NCBI RefSeq assembly: GCF_900113375.1
Contig: NZ_FOPC01000008.1
Span: forward strand, 1 to 64,000
DNA: 64,000 bases
From: Algoriphagus hitonicola
GTDB lineage: Bacteria; Bacteroidota; Bacteroidia; Cytophagales; Cyclobacteriaceae
Direction: 5' to 3'
Below the pieces are notes generated by a model. That model was not told where the DNA came from. It worked only from the letters and a program-made list of their open reading frames with translations, and did not search any database. Positions 1 to 8,274 of this stretch are shown here, in pieces. Within the stretch, counting starts at the first letter, position 1. Each line of letters starts with the position of its first letter. Position numbers and translations under genes: made by a program.

Positions 1-66
1 CTTTCCAACTTTGCAGGGATTCTACCCCCTGCCGAAAAGCCAAGTCTGGATAAAATAAGCTCCTTA

Positions 67-1194
67 TCAACTCCCCAAAATCCGATACAATTCCAGATTC
101 AAGTAATAATCTCCTCCGCTGATTTTTCGCTTTTCACACACGCCCAACTCGACCAACTGATTCAAGTATTGCCGGGCAGTATTTTCGGCATAGAGCTTTT
201 TGTCCACCAAGTGCCTGACTTTGGTGAAGGGTTGGGTAAAAATAGCTTCTAAAAGTGACTCCGGTCGGGCGATGCTAGTTTGCTTTTCCAAGACCTGAAG
301 AATGGCATCTTTGGCATTGAGGATATCAGTGATCTTTTGAAAGGTGTCCTGAGACGTCTCTTCTATCCCTCGGAATATAAACAGAAACCACTCTTTCCAA
401 GCCGCACGCTGAGTGACAGCCGAGAGATTGGCGTAGTACTGCTCCTTTTCTCTGAGGATATATTTACTCAGGTACAGAATCGGCAGGTCCAAAAGTCCGC
501 TATGCACCAAGTAATGGATGTTGAAAATCCTGCCTGTTCGCCCATTTCCATCCCGAAAGGGGTGAATCGCCTCAAATTGCAAGTGTGCAATGGCCACTTT
601 GATCAAGGGATCGATCTCGGGTTGCTGGACATCATTGACAAACTGGATCAAATTGGCCATCAAGTCTTCCAAGATCCCCTCTCCTCGAGGTGGTGTGTAG
701 ATGGGCTTCCCAGCATTCGGGCCCGAACCGCCCAGCCGGATGTAAGTTTGGGCAAAGGGCTTTCTTAGTCCATCCGTGTACTGCGTCATGGTGCGGTAAA
801 CCTGCTCGAAATAGCCCAAGTCGAATTCGCCTTTCTCAGTCAAATATTCATGCCCAGACCAGATGGACTCCCGATAGCGCAAAACCTCCTTTGCCGGTCC
901 ATTTACTTGGGAAGCCTCGTCACTATAAGCCTTGTAGAGCTCATCATCCGTGGTGAAAATATGCTCGATCTCACTCGAGGCTTTTGCTTCCTGCAAACTG
1001 ATCGTGTTCACTAAAATTCCCTGATTTGGAATGGCAATGCTCCGCCCTTGAAGTTTGCCCAAAGCCGCCTTTGCCTTTCCCAAACCTTCAAATACATCCA
1101 AATCCCGGTACAACGAGGCGTCGATTGGAAGTTTGGGTAGATTATTCCAAGGGATAGTCCGGTCTGGATTGATTTGATAATGCTGATCTGACAT
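67..1194 (-). CDS. Fic family protein (probable AMP-transferase)
   Basis: The 375-residue protein carries the Fic core HPFRDGNGRTGR at about residues 211-222. His211 is the expected catalytic base, and the following residues bind the phosphates of ATP. Fic enzymes usually transfer AMP to a hydroxyl of a target protein. An SSEIE segment at about 73-77 matches the SxxxE inhibitory helix of class II Fic proteins, but His follows it instead of the usual Gly/Asn. The last ~80 residues look like a winged-helix domain, common in this Fic subfamily. The start ATG lies inside an inverted repeat (1191-1216), so autoregulation is plausible. No antitoxin gene is adjacent. Family is confident; target unknown. 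Confidence 0.9.
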   Translation of the reverse strand: MSDQHYQINPDRTIPWNNLPKLPIDASLYRDLDVFEGLGKAKAALGKLQGRSIAIPNQGILVNTISLQEAKASSEIEHIFTTDDELYKAYSDEASQVNGPAKEVLRYRESIWSGHEYLTEKGEFDLGYFEQVYRTMTQYTDGLRKPFAQTYIRLGGSGPNAGKPIYTPPRGEGILEDLMANLIQFVNDVQQPEIDPLIKVAIAHLQFEAIHPFRDGNGRTGRIFNIHYLVHSGLLDLPILYLSKYILREKEQYYANLSAVTQRAAWKEWFLFIFRGIEETSQDTFQKITDILNAKDAILQVLEKQTSIARPESLLEAIFTQPFTKVRHLVDKKLYAENTARQYLNQLVELGVCEKRKISGGDYYLNLELYRILGS

Positions 1195-1360
1195 TAAAAT
1201 AGTCGATTTTTAATGTAATATATGAAAACTAACCTTAAACGCAAGGTCAAAATTACTAATTGACATTAAAAATATGAATTTTTAAGGCGAGTGATACTTT
1301 CTGACCTCAATGCTGAAGTCAGAAAACAAGATTAACCTTAAAATTTTGAAATTTTAATGT
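1191..1360. promoter_or_regulatory. three related A/T palindromes upstream of the Fic gene
   Basis: Three similar inverted repeats lie at 1191-1216 (ACATTAAAAT, 5-base spacer, ATTTTTAATGT), 1263-1287 and 1336-1360. The first covers the Fic start codon. Their similarity and position suggest binding sites for one dimeric regulator, possibly the Fic protein's own C-terminal winged helix. Binding is inferred. The rest of the 1195-1571 gap shows no gene. Confidence 0.5.
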
Positions 1361-1571
1361 GAAAATAGAGCTTAAAGCAGGGAGACATCTGACCATTTCC
1401 TTCATCTCACCCTGGTCACGGTATTCTGAAATTCAATCTTATTAGACATGGATTAGTTAACCTATTATACTTTTAAAGAATCGAGAGGCCTAAAACTTTT
1501 TCTAATAATAATTTAGGCTAGCTATTGTATTTGGTATTTGTTTTAAATAAACTCACCTACAAACTCTTTAA

Positions 1572-2355
1572 ATGAAAAACCTTTTCCTTCTGGTTTTATT
1601 CTTTGGCTTTACAGTTCATTCTTCCTATTCCCAAGTAAATCCACCTCAAAAAATTCTCATTATCTGTAAGTGCAGGCCCTGCCATTCCAGTGGGTGTATT
1701 CGGAGGAAAAAATATGGAAAATGCTGCGGTTTATTTTCCAGATTCGAGTGTACCCAATCTTGCGAGTATTTCAAAGGCTAGCAATGGATTTGCAAAAGTT
1801 GGCTATTCTATTCACGGAACTCTTAATTATCATTTCGCCAGTCACTTTTATGTATTTCTTAGATCAGGTGTTACAAACAATCCGATCTCTGTTACCGAAA
1901 TGGAAGATTTCGTCAATGATATTTACGGATTGGATTTTCGCTTCTCTCATGAAAATAACAACATGCTATCAATCACTCCTGGGCTAGGATATTTCTTAAA
2001 AAAAGGAAATTGGGAATATCGAGCGGGAATATTTCTTGGCTACGGACAGATCAGCTACCCTTATTTCGAGATGGTTAGGGTTGTTGGTAATGAAACTCTT
2101 ACATGGGCACATGCCGGTTCTAGACCCAATTTGCATTCACTTACTGCAGGAGGAAATCTGCAAGTATCCAGGGCTATCGGAAAATTTCAAATCGGTTTGG
2201 AGATCAATTATCAACGGGCTGATTTTGACTATTCTATATTTCCCCGTACAAGTCCAGGAGGTAGTCAATCTGTAACCTACGAGGATACAATTAAGGTACG
2301 AACCTTGACGCTGGGACTTGTATTGAACTATCAACTATCGTCTACTAAAAAGTAA
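1572..2355 (+). pseudogene. outer-membrane beta-barrel protein gene with a frameshift at an A-run
   Basis: A good signal peptide starts at ATG 1572 (MKNLFLLVLFFGFTVHSSYS, then QVNPPQK). The reading then has to move forward one base in the A6 run at 1648-1653 to continue as KFSLSVSAGPAIPVGVFGGKN-type barrel sequence to 2355. The downstream part has alternating amphipathic strands, glycine-rich turns and a C-terminal strand typical of a small (~260 aa) outer-membrane beta-barrel. The second frame has a stop at 1636-1638, so it cannot contain the signal peptide. One extra A explains the break: either a true mutation, a slippage (phase-variable) site or an assembly error. Function unknown. Confidence 0.65.
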
Positions 2356-2522
2356 TCGATTTCTTATCCACTTAAACCTATCGAAAAATCAAATCACTAC
2401 GTTATTGTATTTTTTTAAATAGGCGGATCAATCGCGTCCTACTAGTGCTTGAAGCCCTCAGGGGTAGCTTATTTTCCAGATTTGAAGGCAGTTTTATCAA
2501 AGGTTTTTTTTCTTCTAGTAAT

Positions 2523-2591
2523 CCTGCTTTTCCGAAAGCAGGATTTCATATTCACGGACTTAACTAGTCCAGCTTCTGGAGAAGCAGGAAT
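2523..2591 (+). repeat. REP-like two-hairpin repeat, family 2
   Basis: Two short hairpins, one with CCTGCTTTTCCGAAAGCAGG and the other with CAGCTTCTGGAGAAGCAGG, are joined by about 25 bases. Related copies lie at 4795, 7095, 9976, 23016 and 27457. It occupies part of the 2356-2784 gap. Confidence 0.7.
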
Positions 2592-2605
2592 TTAACAAAG
2601 TTGCT

Positions 2606-2734
2606 TCACGAAAAAGGAGGTATCATTCTGGTTTTAATGGCCAAGGCTTCGTTTTGGGTGATAGTTAATTTATCCAAATAGGGATAAACTTGCTCATCAT
2701 CCCTTTCTAGGAATCCAGCTGCGGTAATAAAACT
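2606..2734 (-). pseudogene. possible coding remnant (about 42 codons)
   Basis: The minus strand reads open between two stops and gives protein-like sequence including AAGFLERDDEQVYPYLDKLT and NEALAIKTRM. There is no start codon near its beginning (a TAA precedes it) and no match I recognise. It lies just downstream of an exported-protein cassette and may be the decayed end of an older gene. Weak evidence. Confidence 0.25.
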
Positions 2735-2784
2735 TTATTTCAGTTTGAAGACATTAGAACAAGAGATTGGAAGAATACCTTATT

Positions 2785-3234
2785 CTATTCTGAAGTGAGT
2801 TTGATCCTTTCTGTCTTTCTCTTATTTTTCTTTCCGTACTCGACTTCTACAATTACATCTGGGAAGACCCCCTCCTGGATTACCAAAATTTTAGGATTTT
2901 CTAATCCCTCCATCTTATACAATTTACTCTCAGTATAGTAGTCTCCATCCGGTCTAATGCTGATCAAGATACTAGACAAAATCTCATCCGTTCCTACGAA
3001 ATAATCAGTCGGTGTAGCCTCAGAGTCATATATTAAATAGGCATTGATGAAAAGTGCTCTTTCAAATAATGGGTGAGACAGAAATTCGACACTTTGAATA
3101 TTGGCAAAAAAGTAATTCGCCTTCGAATCCCCAGTAAGATCTTTCAATTTGACTTGTTGAGCAAAGGAAAATAATGGAACATTAATGGCTATGACCAAAG
3201 TTATAGCAATGTTTCGGTTCAAGTATTTTTTCAT
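2785..3234 (-). CDS. small exported protein, partner of the modular lipoprotein upstream
   Basis: 149 residues with a signal peptide (residues 1-25, ending SFAQ). The mature part is mixed alpha/beta and has a lysine-rich tail (GKKNKRKTERIK). No family is recognised. It starts 10 bases after the stop of the 485-residue lipoprotein gene, on the same strand, so they are probably cotranscribed. The second cassette has the same layout with an unrelated small exported protein (4868-5386). By analogy with polymorphic toxin loci this could be a periplasmic immunity protein, which is inference only. Confidence 0.75.
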   Translation of the reverse strand: MKKYLNRNIAITLVIAINVPLFSFAQQVKLKDLTGDSKANYFFANIQSVEFLSHPLFERALFINAYLIYDSEATPTDYFVGTDEILSSILISIRPDGDYYTESKLYKMEGLENPKILVIQEGVFPDVIVEVEYGKKNKRKTERIKLTSE

Positions 3235-3244
3235 ATTCTTAGAC

Positions 3245-4702
3245 TTATCTTACTGAGAAATGAATATGGTCTGAATGTCCCCCAACAGGATGACTGTAAT
3301 TCCATTTTCCTGTTTCTATTGAGAATTTATGTTTAAAATGGGGTCCAAAATTTTCTCTCACATTCGGAAAATTATCCATAGCAATCTGAAGTTGAATAAT
3401 TTGGTTGGTTATTCCTGAGACTGACATCTTTACACCATTTATTCTACTTATATCAATTGCCGTTCCATTGTAATGATTACTTCCGGGTCCATGGGTGCCA
3501 TTTGTGGTAGCTGCAATATATATTGAGGTGATTTTTTCATTTCCACTTAATTTCAAGTTTGCCTTCTCGATTGCATGTTTGATCCCTTCTAATAATAATT
3601 TTGCTACTTCTTGATTAGCACTTTTTCTATCAGATTGGGTAATACCAAACTCTATCTTAATTTGATCTCCATTTTGAAGGATTAGAGTGGTTGGTATTTT
3701 AACCTTTTCTCCCTGAAAATTAAACCCATCATCTGGTGTATTTGTCGTTTCGAAATAACGATCCTCCTCCGGAAAAGGAATGCAAAACTCCTCTTCACAG
3801 ATATCTTCTTCTTCCGGAGTAGTTGATGAAGGGGGTGGAGAACTCGTTCCTCCTCCGCCTACTTGGGGGCTGGAAGTTTCTGGCTCTTCAGTTTCATACG
3901 TATTCGTATAACACTCCTGAACCCACACCGATTGCTGGGATTCTACACCAATCCCTTCTTCCATGGCATAGTAGGGAAAATCCACCCAATAACCCGGTTG
4001 GCAGCTAGTGTATGAAGAATATGCTCTTGATGAAACTCTCGGCTCCTCGGTCTGATAGCGGATATGTGAGATCAACTGTCCGTTTTCCACTTTAATACTT
4101 CTCAGATGTCGCTCATCATAGGTTAAGAGATCGATCCTCCCCGTCCATCCTAGCGGTATCTGATGGTAGGTCATCTCCTCGGACTGTTGACCTTCACTGA
4201 AATAACGCGCCACTACCGGTACAAATCCATCCGGTATCTGAGGATTTTCGATGAATAAAAGACTCTCCTCCGTCAAATCATCGGCCTGACTGCCATATTT
4301 CTCCATAAATGCAGTAGGCATGATTCCGGTCAAATTTTTAAGATGCACCTCAAACACCTGTCTTCCGTCCGGGAATTGATAAGAATAAAAATCTTCCCAA
4401 TCCGGCTCTTTTTCGAAGAAGGGTAAAATCAAATCATGGCCGAATTCCCGGGCATGGGCTGAACCCGGCTTGGGATGCAAGAGCACCTTATTCTTTTCAT
4501 ACCAAGACTTTACTTTTTGGATCTCCGGGCTGAATCCCTGATCCATGGAAGTCTCAATATCCTCCTCCTGAATACAGGAGAACCCTATCAATAGGAGGAC
4601 TGACAAACAGGCAATAGCGCAAAGGCGCAAAAGACTTCTCTTATCCTTCAAGAAAGAAATAAAATGGAAGGAGTGGGGGGGGGGTGTTAAATTAGTTTTC
4701 AT
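3245..4702 (-). CDS. modular lipoprotein with C-terminal M15/hedgehog-like zinc-site domain
   Basis: 485 residues. An N-terminal hydrophobic stretch ends in a lipobox (IGFSC, Cys43). Residues ~50-260 are nearly identical to the neighbouring broken copy (5377-6993). Then come a Ser/Pro/Gly/Glu-rich linker (~275-300) and CEEEFCIPFPEE. The C-terminal domain differs from the neighbour: it carries GSNHYNGTAIDIS (His410, Asp417) and GGHSDHIHFS (His476, His479, His481), the spacing of the H/D...HxH zinc ligands in M15 peptidases and related hedgehog-fold peptidoglycan endopeptidases. A surface or delivered cell-wall hydrolase is plausible. The constant head plus variable tail is toxin-like. The coding strand has a C10 tract at codons 7-10. 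A TTG at codon 18 is an alternative start. Confidence 0.8.
   Translation of the reverse strand: MKTNLTPPPHSFHFISFLKDKRSLLRLCAIACLSVLLLIGFSCIQEEDIETSMDQGFSPEIQKVKSWYEKNKVLLHPKPGSAHAREFGHDLILPFFEKEPDWEDFYSYQFPDGRQVFEVHLKNLTGIMPTAFMEKYGSQADDLTEESLLFIENPQIPDGFVPVVARYFSEGQQSEEMTYHQIPLGWTGRIDLLTYDERHLRSIKVENGQLISHIRYQTEEPRVSSRAYSSYTSCQPGYWVDFPYYAMEEGIGVESQQSVWVQECYTNTYETEEPETSSPQVGGGGTSSPPPSSTTPEEEDICEEEFCIPFPEEDRYFETTNTPDDGFNFQGEKVKIPTTLILQNGDQIKIEFGITQSDRKSANQEVAKLLLEGIKHAIEKANLKLSGNEKITSIYIAATTNGTHGPGSNHYNGTAIDISRINGVKMSVSGITNQIIQLQIAMDNFPNVRENFGPHFKHKFSIETGKWNYSHPVGGHSDHIHFSVR
4675..4684. repeat. G10/C10 homopolymer tract inside the lipoprotein reading frame
   Basis: Ten consecutive G on the plus strand (C on the coding strand) lie at codons 7-10 of the 485-residue lipoprotein. 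The paralogue has only six at 6972-6977 and stays in frame because two codons are lost. Tracts of this length near a start are typical slipped-strand phase-variation sites. Confidence 0.6.
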
Positions 4703-4794
4703 TTTACGCTGAAAAAGATTGACGAATTATTAAGAATCAATTATAAGACTAGTCCACAATAAATCCTATAAAAATTTGGGAATTTTTTACTATT
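4703..4794 (-). promoter_or_regulatory. upstream region shared by the two modular lipoprotein genes (copy 1)
   Basis: The roughly 90 bases upstream of the start at 4702 match the bases upstream of 6993 with only a few differences, although it is non-coding. It probably carries the promoter and 5' leader of the cassette. No certain TAnnTTTG box was located. Confidence 0.55.
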
Positions 4795-4861
4795 GCTGCT
4801 TTTCCGAAAGCAAGAAATGCCAGTATTATCAAATCGTCCAATTTCTGGAGAAACAGCACAG
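4795..4861 (+). repeat. REP-like repeat, family 2, degenerate copy
   Basis: Starts with CTGCTTTTCCGAAAGCA and ends with TTTCTGGAGAAACAGCA. It is the same two-hairpin layout as 2523 and 7095, but with diverged arms. It lies between the promoter region of cassette 1 and the partner gene of cassette 2. Confidence 0.6.
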
Positions 4862-4867
4862 CATCAA

Positions 4868-5386
4868 TCACATAATTTCGTTAACGCTGACCGTTATACC
4901 AATTCCCTTTACCCAGTCATTTCCATCTTCCCAATCCTTAAGATCGATAAGGGTGACTATACTGCCAAACATTTCTGCCGAATTTTGATACCAAAAGCTG
5001 GCACTTTTATCGGACTCCATCAAAAGCTTATCCTTCGATATAGAATTTTTATTTACAGAATACTCCTCATGCCCATAAGGCGGGCTTGCCATATGAAAGA
5101 AAGAAACTATATTATTTGATGGTGTAGGATCAGGATAGCTCAACGTGAACTCTATATAATCCATTTTATAGTCTCCTATATCTTGGACAACTTTTCGGAT
5201 ATCCAATAGCTCTCGCTCAAAATCAAGAACGATATAGGTGGTATCGTGCAAGTTCTGTATTGGGGGATAATTCTTTTCAAATTCAGGCTTTTTGTTGTCT
5301 GAGATCTGTATGGTCTGAGCTAGTCCACTTGATGCCCAGGCAAGAAATAGCATAAATAACAATATTCTTCTTACGGTTAGTTGCAT
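4868..5386 (-). CDS. small exported protein, partner of the second modular lipoprotein
   Basis: 172 residues with a signal peptide (cleavage after about residue 23, SSGLAQ). The mature part has no recognised family. Its start overlaps the end of the upstream metallopeptidase-like gene by 10 bases, which suggests translational coupling. It is in the same place as the 149-residue exported protein of cassette 1, but shows no visible similarity to it. That fits a cognate partner which changes with the C-terminal domain. An immunity role is inferred, not shown. Confidence 0.75.
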   Translation of the reverse strand: MQLTVRRILLFMLFLAWASSGLAQTIQISDNKKPEFEKNYPPIQNLHDTTYIVLDFERELLDIRKVVQDIGDYKMDYIEFTLSYPDPTPSNNIVSFFHMASPPYGHEEYSVNKNSISKDKLLMESDKSASFWYQNSAEMFGSIVTLIDLKDWEDGNDWVKGIGITVSVNEIM

Positions 5387-6240
5387 GATTTTCTACCGGT
5401 TTCTGCTTTACGAAGATGTTCAGTTATTTCTGCTTTTTTTATCGGACTTAGTGCTTGATAGGCTAAGGTACTCGCATCTTTGAGCCCAGTCCAGGCCAAA
5501 GCCTCATAAAATTCCCTCGGAACCCCATCGGGATATCCTCCTGGGTAGTTCATAAAATCTGCGTAAGCAGATCCCCCTAGCTGGGGATGAATCTGTTGCA
5601 ATACATCAGCCATATATTTTACAAACTTGTCAGCCATTAGATTGTGATGGATTGCATCATTTCCACTAAATCTTCTGGTATATTCTTCAAATGTATCTCT
5701 AAAAGATAAATCTTCGGTAGTTGGACTGTTGGTTTTTATTGCTCCATAAATTTCTGCGTGGATCATTTCATGTAAGATCGTTCTGGCTACCTCTAGTGCG
5801 GAGCTACCCAGTCGATTTTGATTTAGCGTTATTTCAATTGGTCTGCTTGTAGATCCCATCCATTGGGTCTGTCCTGTAGCATCAGGATTCTGAGTAGCTC
5901 CTATCTTAAAAACAACATCTAACTCGGAGGCTACTCCGTCAAATCTTCCAGAAACTTGATTAAATCCGTTAATACTTTTTAATTTCTCAAAAATGCAATC
6001 CGCATTAGTGCCTTCAAAAGAAGGATCTTTAATAATCTGATCTCTCTCCTCCGGAAAAGGAATACAATGATTATCCCTGCAGAAATTATTGCTTTCATCA
6101 TCTTCTCCAGGATTACCTGTAGGTGGAGGAGGATTAATAGGAGTGCCTCCTCCTGTGGGTGGACCCGCGGGGATGCTTGAGGATCCTGGTGTACCCCCTC
6201 TATCCACCACATTACATTCAACCATCCAAACAGAGGCCAT
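5377..6240 (-). CDS. C-terminal half: putative zinc metallopeptidase domain (HExxH)
   Basis: 287 residues if started at the ATG just after the amber codon. It begins with MASVWMVEC, which aligns inside the neighbour paralogue, so this is not a natural N-terminus and has no signal peptide. A proline-rich linker (~18-45) leads to CX4CIPFPEE (54-65) and a domain with TILHEMIHAEIY (His157, Glu158, His161), a zinc-binding site as in SprT-like or other minimal metallopeptidases. Without the lipoprotein head it would stay in the cytoplasm if made at all. Confidence 0.55.
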   Translation of the reverse strand: MASVWMVECNVVDRGGTPGSSSIPAGPPTGGGTPINPPPPTGNPGEDDESNNFCRDNHCIPFPEERDQIIKDPSFEGTNADCIFEKLKSINGFNQVSGRFDGVASELDVVFKIGATQNPDATGQTQWMGSTSRPIEITLNQNRLGSSALEVARTILHEMIHAEIYGAIKTNSPTTEDLSFRDTFEEYTRRFSGNDAIHHNLMADKFVKYMADVLQQIHPQLGGSAYADFMNYPGGYPDGVPREFYEALAWTGLKDASTLAYQALSPIKKAEITEHLRKAETGRKSCN

Positions 6241-6243
6241 AGA

Positions 6244-6993
6244 CTAAACACCTCCTGATACACCCCAATAAGGAAAATCTACCCAATAACCTGGCTCACA
6301 AGATGTCAAAGCAGAATAATTTCTAGTAGAAACCTTCGGCTCCTCGGCCTGATATCGGATATGGGAGATCAATTGACCGTTTTCTACCATTATACTTCTC
6401 AGGTGCCGCTCATCATAAGAAAAAAGATCGATCATCCCGCTCCATCCAAGCGGTATCTGATGGTAGGTCATCCCCTCGGACTTATGACCTTCACTGAAAT
6501 AACGCACCACCACCGGTACAAATCCATCCGCGGCCTGAGGATTTTCGACAAATAAAAGACTCTCCTCGGTCAAATCATCGGCCTGACTGCCATATTTCTC
6601 CATAAATGCAGTAGGCATGATTCCGGTCAGATTTTTAAGATGTACCTCAAACACCTGTCTTCCGTCCGGGAATTGATAGGAATAAAAATCTTCCCAATCC
6701 GGCTCTTTTTCGAAGAAGGGTAAAATCAAATCATGGCTAAACTTGCGGGCATGGGCTGAACCCGGCTTGGGATGCAAGAGCACCTTATTCTTTTCAAACC
6801 AAGACTTCACTTTTTGGATCTCCGGGCTGAATTCCTGATCCATGGAATTCTGTATATCCTCCTCCTGAATACAGGAGAACCCTATCAATAGGAGGACTGA
6901 TAAACAGGCAATAGCGCAAAGGCGCAAAAGACTTCTCTTATCCTTCAAGAAAGAAATAAAATGGAGGGAGTGGGGGGTTAAATTAGTTTTCAT
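6244..6993 (-). CDS. N-terminal half: lipoprotein head domain
   Basis: 249 residues with the lipobox LIGFSC and the same ~200-residue head as the neighbouring lipoprotein, differing at scattered positions. It ends at the amber codon after GVSGGV. The G-run near the start is six long here, against ten in the neighbour. It could be secreted as a head-only lipoprotein without an effector domain. The head belongs to no family I recognise. Confidence 0.6.
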   Translation of the reverse strand: MKTNLTPHSLHFISFLKDKRSLLRLCAIACLSVLLLIGFSCIQEEDIQNSMDQEFSPEIQKVKSWFEKNKVLLHPKPGSAHARKFSHDLILPFFEKEPDWEDFYSYQFPDGRQVFEVHLKNLTGIMPTAFMEKYGSQADDLTEESLLFVENPQAADGFVPVVVRYFSEGHKSEGMTYHQIPLGWSGMIDLFSYDERHLRSIMVENGQLISHIRYQAEEPKVSTRNYSALTSCEPGYWVDFPYWGVSGGV

Positions 6994-7085
6994 TTTACGC
7001 TGAAAAAGATTGACGAATTATTAAAAATCAATTATAAGACTAGTCCACAATAAATTCTATGAAAATTTGGGAATTTTTTACTATT
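6994..7085 (-). promoter_or_regulatory. upstream region shared by the two modular lipoprotein genes (copy 2)
   Basis: Near-identical to 4703-4794, running from the start codon up to the REP-like repeat. Conservation of non-coding sequence next to nearly identical heads and unrelated tails points to recent cassette duplication or conversion. Confidence 0.55.
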
Positions 7086-7094
7086 GCTGCATTT

Positions 7095-7160
7095 CCTGCT
7101 TTTCCGAAAGCAGGATTTCATATTCACGGACTTAACCAGTCCGGCTTCTGGAGAAGCAAG
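7095..7160 (+). repeat. REP-like two-hairpin repeat, family 2
   Basis: Almost identical to the copy at 2523, with CCTGCTTTTCCGAAAGCAGG and CGGCTTCTGGAGAAGCA arms. It bounds the upstream edge of the second cassette. Confidence 0.7.
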
Positions 7161-7178
7161 TGGGAAGGGTTATTAATT

Positions 7179-8274
7179 TCAATCTTTCAACTTCAAACAG
7201 TAGATAAAATACGACTCGGCATATTCATCCGACAGCCTGTGCTTAAAGGAGTCAGGTAAGTGATCATAATTTTCCAAGATCCGCTCTCCAGATACACCGA
7301 AATACAATATCCCATCTGCTGATAATTGAGGGAAATGAAGCACCATATTAGATATTGAGTTGTCAATTATACCAGGATAAGACATCAATTCCCTTGTATG
7401 GAAATCCAATAGTCCAAGTTTACGCCTTCCTTTTTCATTGAACTGAAAAAGAATTCTCTCGGAATTTAACCCATGAACTTCTCCTTGTAAGTACGAGTAT
7501 TTTTTTCTCATTAAGAAAAGCCAACATTTCCATGGCATGTTGAATTTGAGTAAGGCGATCCAAAACTGCGTCGGAACCAAAATTTACATGGAAAAGAGGA
7601 CGAAATTCCTCTCGATCCCAAACATAAACCGTATCATTAAAAGCTTGAGAGAAAAGTACATAATTTCCCCAATGCGAGAAGGGAGAATAGGACTTATATA
7701 CAAAATTATACTCCTCATTTCTAATAGGAAGTGCCTTTTTGATATCCTGATTTTCCTTTATCAGGATATCATAATCCTCTAGCTCATCAATCCGATTGTT
7801 GAACGATATAATTTTATCCTTATCAAGAGGATAATGGAAATTTGCTTTAAAAGGAAGTTCCTCCGTTTCAAGTTCCTCCAGATTTTCATCAAACCAAATA
7901 ACGGTTTTACCCATTGAAACAACTCCTACCTCATTTTCTCTTAAAATTACCTGAGTGATTCCGTCTGCATTGATTTTATCATCGTATCCAAAATCGATAC
8001 TATTTTTGAGGTTTCCCTTTAAATCTATTTGGTGAAGCGAAGTAACGAACCCCTCTTCAAATAAATAAAAGTACCGATCCGACTTTAAAATTGTGGGTAC
8101 TCCTGAGATTGGGTATTGGGTTTTGATCTCGATAATATCCAGACTTTCTCCGATCTCGGATACGAAAATTGGCTTTTCGGAATTTATCGGAACAAAAGAA
8201 AAATCTGATTTTTTTTCTTCGCAGGAAAAAGTCAGAAGCAGCATAAAAAGGAAAAAGATGCATCTCGAAGTCAT
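7179..8274 (-). pseudogene. 6-bladed beta-propeller-like lipoprotein gene, frameshifted in a 7-A run
   Basis: The first frame starts at 8274 with a lipoprotein signal (LLLTFSC, Cys18) and runs through repeated strand-turn segments typical of the Bacteroidota propeller lipoproteins found elsewhere here (18882, 40694, 46013). It leaves the frame at the A7 run (plus-strand T7 at 7500-7506). Removing one A joins AFLNEKK to YSYLQGEVHGLNSERILFQF and continues to the stop at 7179, giving a ~365-residue protein of the usual size. Either a real mutation, a slippage site or a homopolymer assembly error. Function of this family is unknown. Confidence 0.65.

Larger units (their letters stand above)
5377..6993 (-). 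pseudogene. modular lipoprotein with C-terminal HExxH domain, split by an in-frame amber codon
   Basis: The two open stretches 6993-6244 and 6240-5377 are in the same frame, separated by TAG at 6244-6246 (minus strand) and one Ser codon. Read through, they give a 538-residue protein collinear with the 485-residue neighbour: lipoprotein head, Pro/Gly-rich linker, CRDNHCIPFPEE motif, then a different C-terminal domain with LHEMIHAE (HExxH, about residues 408-412). The neighbour has Gln in this region (GVESQQSVWV), so a CAG-to-TAG change is the simplest explanation. It is either a recent nonsense mutation or a truncated head plus an unsecreted tail. Confidence 0.75.

Noticed and set aside
280..768. 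Long plus-strand open frame opposite the Fic gene
   Set aside because: It is the complement of a clear Fic coding sequence, with no family features of its own.
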